Below, one piece after another: positions 22,557 through 33,100 of a DNA stretch of 64,000 nucleotides. Below the pieces are notes generated by a model. That model saw nothing but the letters and a program-made list of their open reading frames with translations, did no database searches and was not told where the DNA came from. The number at the start of each line of letters is the position of its first letter. Position 1 is the first letter of the stretch. The position numbers were made by a program, and so were the translations under genes. Origin of the DNA: Macrosoma leucophasiata (taxonomy: Eukaryota > Arthropoda > Insecta > Lepidoptera > Hedylidae); assembly GCA_036365455.1 (NCBI GenBank), contig JAWQUS010000002.1, positions 4,712,001-4,776,000 of the forward strand, in the 5' to 3' direction.

Positions 22557-23046
22557 TAGAGCGCCAATGACGGAGCTCGCGGGCGTAGGCACCACCGCAT
22601 TACCTAATATACTTCCCGCTAAATGGCATTGTTCGGCACTATCGTGTTCCGGTCAGGTGGTAATGTCCGGCCTTGTAATTTCTGGCACAGAGACATAACA
22701 CCTTAGGCCTCAGGAGTGGTAACGCATCTGCATTTTGACCTTAATCTTTGTGTGTGTCTATAGGCTGCAGTCATCATTCTACTGATATACTTTTTACATT
22801 AGTTTATTACATTTAGTTTTATCTCAGTGATATTCTTGACTTTACATATATTTTTTATCTTGTTTGACATGTATATCAATTATTGTTCACTTTAATTTAT
22901 TTTGTTTGTTTTTTGACGTGTCATAAGAGGTGCCTGTCACCCTAAATGAATAAATGAGTTTCTGATTCTGATTCTGATTCTTACATCACTTAACATCAAT
23001 GTGAACTGCACGCTTGTTTGCCACTACCCATAACATAAAAGAATAG
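22557..23046 (+). repeat. SINE-like family S1 interrupted by a LINE tail
   Basis: S1 runs from about 22557 to 22778, is broken by 22779-22984, and resumes as catcacttaacatcaatgtg to 23046. The four bases catc occur at both junctions, a possible target duplication. Confidence 0.8.
22779..22984 (+). mobile_element. LINE 3' tail ending in (TGATTC)n, nested in S1
   Basis: It ends ccctaaatgaataaatgagt then tctgattctgattctgattc. The same tail is at 14738-14870 on the other strand. About 206 bp, heavily 5'-truncated. Confidence 0.75.
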
Positions 23047-23284
23047 CTTTAACTCTAAGTTAGTATTACATTTTATTCACGAATCTCTATCTATTGTATA
23101 TAATTATGTGAAAAATTGGACAATTTATAAATGTTTATAAAATACAGGTTAAAATAAAAAATTTTAGTAAAAACTTTGTTTAATTTCTATTGCACAAAAA
23201 ATAAAATAAAATAGTAAGTAGGTTATGTTATATTAATATTATTAGGCTGGCTTACAAGATTCCTTTAAGTACCTATTAGATATC

Positions 23285-23665
23285 TTCTTTAGGTTCGAGT
23301 GTACCAAAATATTAGTTAAAGTTAGACGAGGTAAAATAAAATTTTACATCCTTTTCTAACACAGACCTCACCTTACTTAATCTTAAGCACACCGCGGACA
23401 CTCCGCCAAAATTCCATACAAACGCTTAATTTGGTCTCTATTACATAGCCATCAATCAGTGACGTGTATTTACACGCGCACCTGTGTGCGTAACACGTAG
23501 AGAATACCAAACGTCGCCCATAAGAGGGGAGGAGGTTGGGTGATGCGGGGAAATCGGGCGGGACGTCGAAGTGTCCATTCTATACGTAGTATTATTACAT
23601 ATTCTCTGCCTTAAGTTCGGTTGCACCAAAATATTTGTTGAAGTTATTGTTAATGTCTGTCGTAA
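23285..23665. repeat. Family P MITE fragments flanking family D copy 2
   Basis: Fragments at about 23285-23360 (gtgtaccaaaatattagtta) and 23620-23665 (ggttgcaccaaaatatttgt) belong to the fold-back family seen whole at 53985-54118. Family D copy 2 lies between them, perhaps inserted into one P element. Confidence 0.5.
23388..23609 (+). repeat. 222-bp element family D, copy 2
   Basis: Starts cacaccgcggacactccgcc and ends atattctctgc. It is flanked by cttaag at 23382-23387 and 23610-23615, a 6-bp palindromic direct repeat. Length is exactly that of copy 3 at 24826-25047. No inverted ends, no A tail, no coding frame. Confidence 0.85.
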
Positions 23666-23699
23666 ATTTGTCAAAAGAATCATGGCAAGTTTCATACAT

Positions 23700-23935
23700 T
23701 GATTTGTACAAAAAAAGTTAGAAAAAGGTACAAGATAAAACGGATTAGAAATATAATCTAGGGAACCTAAAGAACATTTTCTGGTATGTAAATTATTTCT
23801 AAATCACCGGAATTAAAATCGTCTTTTTTAACAACAGTAGACTAGACTCCATACTAAAGTTCAATTTCAACTTTTTATTCCGGAGATTTAAAAATATTTT
23901 AAGCATCAGGAAATGTTGTTTAGGTTCACTGGATA
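23700..23935. repeat. Family N repeat, copy 2
   Basis: Shares ctagggaacctaaagaacat and the downstream blocks with 5215-5465. The right end tgtttaggttcac is the inverse of the left. Confidence 0.65.
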
Positions 23936-23994
23936 ATATTTCCATGCGGTTTTACCGTGTACCTTTTTTTCAATTTTTTCTGTACATATCTCGC

Positions 23995-24130
23995 CATGAT
24001 CCTTCGATCAAAATGGTCGACAAACGTCACAAGGGTACTGTGCGAAAGAGATAACGCTCTACAGAGCCGAAATTAGCCGAAATCTCTCGTAAACTCAATA
24101 TGCAATATTTCTTGGTGAGGATTGTCAGTA
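23995..24130 (-). repeat. Family O repeat near the DRC7 3' end
   Basis: Contains gatcaaaatggtcgacaaac, shared with 10985-11185 and (inverted) 26055-26232. It lies in the region expected to hold the DRC7 3' UTR. Confidence 0.55.
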
Positions 24131-24175
24131 ACTTTTTTTTTGAAAATCATGTAAGCCAGCGGCAGCTATCCATAA

Positions 24176-27100
24176 TCACTTGATGCCCAAATAATGTTTC
24201 AGGCGTCGGAACTCCTTGAGCAGGGGATGCTTGTCGAGATATTCCTCCAGCACTCGGAAACGAGGCGCGGAGAGGTCCTTGTGCCTCGTCAATCTCACTT
24301 CCAAGGTGTGCACTTTGAAGGCTAGCTCAGCACTGCAAACACAATAGAATTCAATATATATGTATAAATATATACTAGCTGTCCCGGCAAACTTTGTATT
24401 GCCTCACAATGAAATAATGGGTTTGATATATACCTACAGATTATTTGTATAGGAATAAGAAATTGTGTTTTTATACTATTCCTCTTCAATATCTTCTTAT
24501 TTTCTTACCTTTTAAACCTTCACTGGACTTCCGAAAATCATTCAAAACCAAAATCATCCAAACTGTTCCAGGCGTTCTCGAGTTTTAGCGAGACTAACGA
24601 ACAGCAATCGATTTTTATATAACGCATCTGCATTTTAACCTTGGTCTTTGTGTGGGTGATAGGCTGCAGTCATCACTTAACATCAATGTGAACTGCATTC
24701 TTATAGATATGTAATGAAAGTGGTAAACAAGCAAGACAAGACTGCAGCCTATCACCCACACAAAGACCAAGGTTAAAATGCAGATGCGTTACCACTCCTG
24801 AGGCCTAAGGTGTTGACACCCCGGGCACACCGCGGACACTCCGCCAAAATTCCATACAAACGCTAAATTTAGTTTCTATTACACAGCCATCAATCAGTGA
24901 CGTGTATTTACACGCGCACCTGTGTGCGTAGCACGTACAAAATACCAACCGTCGCCCATAAGAGGGGAGGAGGTTGGGTGATGCGGGGAAATCGGGCGGG
25001 ACGTCGAAGTGTCCATTCTATATGTAGTATTATTACATATTCTCTGCCCCGGGCAAGGATTTTGTGGCGCACATTCATAGAGCAACACGGTCCACCGGCC
25101 ACGGCGGGCCGGAGACGACTAGCCATATGCAGGCATTCCCCTCTGTCAAAGTACAAGCACAAGGGTGCCTGTGCCGAGCCGAGATGTAAAATGTGTGCGT
25201 GAAATTGTTTCTGTATTTTGTTAAAGTCAAGGTGTGAGTTTCGTAGTAATAGACGATTTTTGTAGGGTGTGTCACACGTTTTTCCCACCGCAAAAAATGC
25301 AAAACAGTCTTGTCATTTTTTGCAAGCGAAGCGGAAAGATCGCTACCCGCGATCTAAATTCGTTAAAGAAATTAAATCGCGTTTCGCGTAGCGAAACTTT
25401 CCGCTTAGGTGTGTACGCGGTTTCGCTACCGTAGGCGGTAGCGAATAACGCGCATGTCTGTATAGGGCTTGTGATAGGCATAAAAAACATTGATTGTTGA
25501 AATAAAACAATACCTCATAGCGAAATAAGCACTCTCCTTTTCAGGGGTGAGTATAAACTGGTTCGCCAGGTACCACAGTCTCTTGTTCTTATATTCGGCA
25601 TTCAACTGAAACATAATACACAACATACATTATTTTTATTATAATTTGATAAATTAATTTAACAACAAGATACAAGAAAAAATATTGCACACCTTAGAAA
25701 AGAGACTCCGGCATATTTCGGATCTGTAGAGCATTATCCTTTACCATAGAGCAACACCGGAGGGGAGTAGCCATACGCAGGCTTTCCCCTCTGTCAAGTG
25801 TTCAAGTATAAGCCCAAATGGGCCTATACCTGTCGCCTAGATGTTTAAATGTGTGCGTGAAATTGTTTCTGTATTTTGTTAAAGTCAAGGTGTGAGTTTC
25901 GTAGTAATAGACGACTTTTGTAGTGTGCGTGTGTGTCGCACGCATTTCCCCCCGCAAAAAATGACAGACTGTTTTGTATCGGTAATAAACGCTATGGCTA
26001 CTCCCTTCCAGTCCGCCACGGCCGGCGGGCGGAGTTGCTCTATGTACATTACTCCTCTTTTACGTATGTGACGTTTGTCGACCATTTTGATCGAGTTTTG
26101 ACCAATGCCGGACTATCAGTGCTTACGTAGGCAGTGTGCAGCAGTGATAAATAACGCTCTACGAAGCCGACACTAACCGATTTCCTCTTTCTTGAGCGCG
26201 ATGTTCGACATTTCATGTCAGGTACTGTAGTTTATACAAGGTGCAGACGGAAAGGTCCAACAATATCAATAGGTGTTCCATATCAAGTTTCAAATCATTT
26301 AATGTAAACCAATAACAATGAAATCACAACTTCTTTTTCATACAAACTTTAAAAAATAATAATTTGTTATTTTATTTGACAACACAAGTCTTCAATGAAA
26401 ACTCTCAGCATATCACACTCACATACCGTGCGTGGTGACGTCAGGCGAACGGTACGCGTATGTGTGTGTGTGCTTTTTTTTTAAGAACACGATTCCTGTA
26501 ACATTATTTAGTTTTTTTTTGATTTGCTTCTGTCTGTCAACTGTCGTTGTCAGGGTTGAAATGTATTTGAATCAGAGTTTGTCTCGATATAACTGATGAT
26601 TTACATTCTCAGGAGAAAAAGACCTTGGGGGATGAAGTCAACATGAGTATAGGCATTTACTGCTGAAATATTGTTGGACCTTTCCGGCTGCACCCTGTAT
26701 GTTCCACCCACCTTATCATAGCGCTCTTGCACCAGACTCTGTCTCGCAAGTTGCTTCGCCTTAAAATCGTTGATGCACTGCTCTCTGACCAACGCTCCTT
26801 CCTACAAAAAGTACACAACGACAATCAAATATACATGCAACACAAACACCCACGATTCGCCGGTTACGTTTTTACCCATGTAACAGGTGGCGAGCCTGTT
26901 GACATCGCCGAGCACATTACCAAACTCCGAGGTACTAGGAAACTGCCAGAAAATGGTAAAAATCCCAATAGAACCAGAGACAATGGATTTTACAACGTTA
27001 TCTCTCGTTGGCCACTACTGCTACGCTGAGGTCCTGGGTTCGATTCCCGGGTAAGGGGTTATCAGAGATAATGGTGTTAAGTCCTTTATCTCTGGTTCTA

Positions 27101-30100
27101 TTGGGATATTTCCATTTTCAGGAAATTTCCCAGTACCTCGAAGTTTGGTAATGTGCCCGGAGATGTCAACAGGCTCGCCACCTGTTACGTGGGCCAAAAA
27201 CGTAACCGGCGAATCGTGGGTTTGCATGGATTTACCTCTGCCTACCCCTTCGGGGATTACAGGCGTGAAGTTAAGTAGTTACGTACGTATCTCTCCTATA
27301 GATCTCGATCGATAAACAGTTTTGCTGGAGATCACTTTAAAGTGGTTCCCTACTTGGTTTCGAAATATGTTTATTCGAAAAATCTTTTGCCGATAACTAT
27401 TCAGACTCCTGGTAATGTCATACCTTCATAGAGAGTGCACCCGCTCCGTGTCCCGAACCGAACATTCGCGCGAGATATGGCGCCAGTGGGTCGATTTCTG
27501 CTTCCTTCTCGCGTTCTGTTATTTCGGCTTTTTGAGCTTCCTGAAAAATATATAATAAATAAAATAAATAAATAATTATTTTATTTTAAAGTAAAATGGA
27601 AAGAAAAAATTGACTTCAGGCGAGACTCGAACTCGCGGCCACTGGGAATCTAGTCCGCTCTTCCAATTGAGCTACTGAAGTCCTGCCCGATTTGTCAAAT
27701 CTTTCCTTCACGTTTGTTGCATTGCTTTATGGTAGCAGCAGCGCCATCTATTGCCAACTATGCTAGTTAGGCAACGCAACAATGCAACAACAACAAAGAT
27801 TTGACAAATCGGGCAGGACTTCAGTAGCTCAATTGGAAGAGCGGCTGGACTAGATTCCCAGTAGGCCGCGAGTTCGAGTCTCTCCTGAAGTCAAATTTTT
27901 CTTTCCATTTTACTTTACAATAAAATATATTTCACAAGCATGTGTTAATGCGAAATAATATAAAACAAATAAATAATTGTTTATTTGTAAAATACGAGTA
28001 AGTACAAAGAAATACAAAATATACTAGTATCTACTTAAAATGTAACAAAATTTTAAATTAATATTGCCTGAACTAGGTAAACCTGATAACATTTCTAAAC
28101 AGCAAAAAAAAAGTCATCTTCTTTTAAAAAAAAGAATATCCGTAGAAGGACGAAGAAAGAAGACTTGATGAAAAAATAAATCATCATCATCATCAATAAC
28201 TTCTGCTCAAATACAAATATTATTAAATTGCAAGTTGGCAATAATACAATACTTACAGGGGGAATCCCCTAAAGCCTATTGTTTTAAAATGTTCTGTTTC
28301 ATTTACATCCTAAATTTCAGTAGGCAACGTAACTCTAGGGCCGCATGGTCACATTGCTACGGGCCCCGCACCGGCTTTATCCGGCACTGATTGTCACCCT
28401 TGGGACCTAAGTTGTTGGACTCAGAAAGCAAGATAGCTTTTTGTATCTATCTTTTAATGTTCCGTACCTTAATTAGTCCTCAACTCTTCCTTCCACTTAA
28501 TGGAACATGGAGCGTAAGGTCTGGAAGCTCCTTAAGTCATCTTTACGTATGAGATTTGGCACGAAGAGACCTATGTGAAGTCTGGTTTTCATTACGTCTA
28601 ACTCGGACTTTACCTGTTCCTTCCATCCCTTCTTGGCAGCTTCGTTCCTCTCCGTATCGAATAGAGCGACATGGAGCGTCGGTTCGGTGAGCTTTTTATG
28701 TCTGTCGCGGAGATAGCCGTTGATGTCAGTTTCATGGACGCGCGCGTGTTTGCAGCTGCGATGCTCCCAGTCCATATTGTCGCATAGAGTGTAGTATATG
28801 TCGAGAAGTTGGTGTCAAGCAGGGAAACGACGAAGAGTGATAACATATAAGAAGACTGTATACTCCAATGTAGTAAGAGACTTGGCATGGAAATACATGC
28901 AATTATCTTTTTGTCATGAAATTGGCAAACAAGCATGCAGTTCACATGGATGTTGATGTGATGACTGCAGCCTCTACACATAAACCAGACGTCAAAATGT
29001 AGATGCGTTGTCACCCTTGAGACCTAGGTTATTAGATACACATACGCTTAAGTTCCGTACCTTAATCAATCCTCAACTCTTCCTTCCACCTAAGGTAACA
29101 TAGAGCGTGAGGTCTGGGAGCTCCTTAAGTCACCTTTACGTATGACATTTGGCACGAGGAGACCTATGTGAACTCCGGTTTTCATTACGTCTAACTCGGA
29201 CCTTACCTGTTCCTTCCATCCCTTCTTGGCAGCTTCATTCCTCTCCGTATCAAATAGAGCGACATGGAGCGTCGGTTCCGTGAGCTCTTTATGTCTGTCG
29301 CGGAGATAGCCGTTGATGTCAGTTTCACGGTCGCGCGCGTGTTTGCAGCTGCGATGCTCCCAGTCCATATTGTCGCATAGAGTGTAGTATACGTCGAGAG
29401 GCCGAGGGAGTTTGGCACATGCATCTGCCTGGAAGTTAATACTTTCTATGTTAGATTGCTGGAGCTTTTGGCAACCTTGAAAGGGGCGTGTGGTGCTCTT
29501 AGTTTATTTCATGTTCTTGGTGTATTTTTGAGTTATATGATAAAGTTGGTGGCATTTTGTTTCGTATAGATTTATTACAGTGCCTGTTTACTTATAGCGA
29601 AATAGAATTACAGTGCGAAAACACGGCCTTTTCGGGTTGCCTCCAAAACTTCATTGTAAATGTTCTGGAAAAGTTGCCATCGCTTTACTCGAATAACTGA
29701 CTATGACTCATTCGACTGACACATTAAAATAATTAACTGACTCACTATTTCTAACTATTGCACTGCTTATATACGAATATGAAATATCGTTTTACTTGAC
29801 ACTGGCAATATGCGTAACATCAAAGTCATTAAAAAAAAAAATTTAGATTGCTAGCGTCGGGATTGACGACCCCACCATCCACTAGGAGAAGCATTTTCTT
29901 CTACTAGTAGTAGTAGGGGAGCACAGGATGCTATTTTTGGATTTACTCGAGCGCGTCAGATAAAGATATGGGAGATTCCTTGAACCCCGCTGGTTATCTC
30001 CACTAAATCTAAGGTTCGTATATAAAGACGCGGCCGAAGAATAGTCTTAAAAAAAATTATAAATGTCGCTACGATCTTACTCATCTTCCAAATTGTCTGA

Positions 30101-33100
30101 ATTTTGGATAGGAGCATTGTTTGGCCACATTTTAAACCCTCACAGAATATCTGACACGCTCTTGACCCAAGACGTTGATGCCGCGTCCTCTTCAAAAACA
30201 TTTGATTCGTTCAAAAATGAAGGTGAAAAATTACTCAAGAATGTCAGATACTCAGAGAGGATCTAAAGTGAACCCCATCAAAGCTCCCATCCAAAATTCT
30301 GACAATTTGAATGCGAGGCAAGCTCGTGGCGGAAGCCCTAAGGGTTCGGTCTTTTATGGAAATCTTAGATTTGGTGGAGGTACTGAATTGGGTGCAAGGT
30401 ATCTCCTATAACTTAATCTGACGCGCTGGAGTAAATTCAAAAATCCCCTCTTGGGCTCCCATACTATAGTGTAGTAAATCAACCGAACAATGGCTGTCAA
30501 ACTATTCCAATGGGGCGATGTTAAGTCCAGTAACGCAAGATGGGCAGCAGCGGCCTGCGATAAAACTACTGCCACTACGATCGCCAACCCGCTTGCCAAG
30601 CGTGGCGATTATGGCATATCCCTGTTATAAGCCTCATCTTCGAGTTTAATCTCCGTTTCCACTACAGCTAATCTAACTTCATCTTATCAGCCGAAAGATG
30701 TCCACTGCTGGACCAGCAGGGGTCCAGCAGTGGACATCTTTCGGCTGATAAGATGAAGTTAGATTAGCTGTAGTGGAAACGGAGATTAAACTCGAAGATG
30801 AGGCGTGTGTTAATAAGTGTGTGATTCACAGACTGCACTACGACTACTTTGACCTAGTCGAAGTTTCAACAAAACGTCTGTGACACAACAGTTCATTGTG
30901 TCTAAACTCTTATTTTTATTCTGAAAGGACATTCTTACTAAACAAAAAATAATCAGAGTGAAATTAGAGTCTAACTCGTCTGTGAAATTAAAGAATTGTA
31001 AATTCGACTTCAGATCGAAGTAAAGTCGTAGTGCAGTTTGTGACCGCAGACCGCACACCACCACGTTGTTATGTAACATCTAAGGTCTTAGGGGTTGCAA
31101 CATATTTTCCACTTTTGGTTTTTGTGTAAGTGTCTATAGGCTGCAGTCATCACTTAACATCCAGCATGTAGTTCACTACATGCATGCATATTTGTCACAT
31201 TCAAAATATTGTCATTTCTATATCGCCATTATTCTTTGGAGAAAGCTTCAACGTCCATTTGTAAAAAGATTTTTTAGCCCACTCACAATATACCCCGAAG
31301 TCTTGTCTGGATAGAACAGAATTTTGCCGCCAGTTTCAGCCAAGTTCGGCTTGATGTAACTTCTTGTGTTATTCGTGACGAAGTTATACGCGTAATGGTA
31401 CAGCAACTCTATAGTATTCGCCTGAATATGGAATATCTTCTTCCAAACATCGTCTTTCGCTGACATGTCAGGGTTTCTGGCGTAAACTTCTATGATATCA
31501 TTTACTTCACGCTTCGGATCGTTTTTCGGACCTTCCGTGTATGTTATGAAGCGCGAAGTTAATCTGAAATAAATGTAATACTTAGTTGCACCAAGATATT
31601 TGTTAAAGTTAAAATTATTGCAACATTTCACATCTTTCTCTCACTTTAACAGATTTCTTTTCTTTGAGTTAGAGAAGGTTGTAAAATGTTGGCTACTCCC
31701 CTCCGGTCCGCCCGTGTTGCTAGTTGTAGAGCCAAAGACGGGCCTTACGGACGGTTGCTACGGAAGGGCGCTACGGGTGGGACCTATACTTAGATAAGAG
31801 TTACGAATGAAAGCTACGGAAGAAGAGCAGGGCGCTACGGGTGGGACCTATACTTAAATAACAATTACGAACGAAACCTACGGACGGTAGCTACAGAAGG
31901 GCGCTACGGGTGGGACATATACTTAGATAAGAGTTACGAACAAAAGCTACGGAAGGGGGCTTCGGACGGTAGCTACGGAAGGACGCTACGGGTGGGACAT
32001 ATACTTAGATAAGAGTTACGAATGAAAGCTACGGAAGAAGAGCAGGGCGCTACGGGTGGGACCTATACTTAAATAACAATTACGAACGAAACCTACGGAC
32101 GGTAGCTACAGAAGGGCGCTACGGGTGGGACATATACTTAGATAAGAGTTACGAACAAAAGCTACGGAAGGGGGCTTCGGACGGTAGCTACGGAAGGACG
32201 CTACGGGTGGGACATATACTTAGATAAGAGTTACGAATGAAAGCTACGGAAGAAGAGCAGGGCGCTACGGGTGGGACCTATACTTAAATAACAATTACGA
32301 ACGAAACCTACGGACGGTAGCTACAGAAGGGCGCTACGGGTGGGACATATACTTAGATAAGAGTTACGAACAAAAGCTACGGAAGGGGGCTTCGGACGGT
32401 AGCTACGGAAGGGCGCTACGGGTGGGATATATACTTAGATAAGAGTTACGAACAAAAGCTACGAAAGGGGGCTACGGTCGGTACCTACGGAAGGGCGCTA
32501 CGGGTGGGACATATACTTAGATAAGAGTTACGAACAAAAGCTACGAAAGGGGGCTACGGTCGGTACCTACGGAAGGGCGCTACGGGTGGTACCTATACTT
32601 AAATAAGAGTTACGAACGCAAGCTACGGAAGGGGACTACGGACGGTAGCTACGGATGCGAACTACGGATAGGAGCCAGAACTGAGAACGGATAGGAGCTC
32701 CAAATTAAAACTATGGATAGGTAAAGACATACTGGTGTTTGAGCTCCAGTGACTGAGCTCGCGGGCGTAGGTACGACCGGAACATTATAGTGCTATTATA
32801 GCACTATGTAGTGTGTGTGCACTGCATTATACACTACCATGTAGCGTCAACTGCTCAACGGTGCGGTTTTCGCTGTCGTTTATGCTCAGAACGAGCAAAT
32901 TGTGGAACGAACTTCCCTCCGAGGTGTTCACCCAGTGCTACAATATGGGGTTCTTCAAACATGGCATCAGAAGAGTCCTTCAGGACTGGCAGCGCGTTGG
33001 TAACTCCCCTGGTGTAGCAAATGTTCATAGGCGACGGTGACCACTTTTCATCAGGTGGCCCGTTTGTTTATCTGTCAAGCTAGAAATATAAAAAAGTGTA

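Noticed and set aside
24908..25288. 126-codon open frame, minus strand
   Set aside because: It covers family D and the family E MITE; the same translation reappears wherever family D occurs.
27834..27892. Functional tRNA gene at the second dimer
   Set aside because: Same reasons as for 12982-13057; this copy also has a changed T arm (gagtctctcctg).
28610..29014. 134-codon open frame, minus strand
   Set aside because: An out-of-frame reading of the duplicated DRC7 exon plus a SINE.
31281..31287. Alternative DRC7 donor four bases earlier (gtatat)
   Set aside because: The gtgagt site gives phase 0 and joins directly to the next exon; gtatat would leave the wrong phase.
31735..32665. CRISPR-like array
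   Set aside because: Repeats are 70-bp subunits directly abutting with no unique spacers, the host is an animal, and the array lies in an intron; it is a minisatellite.
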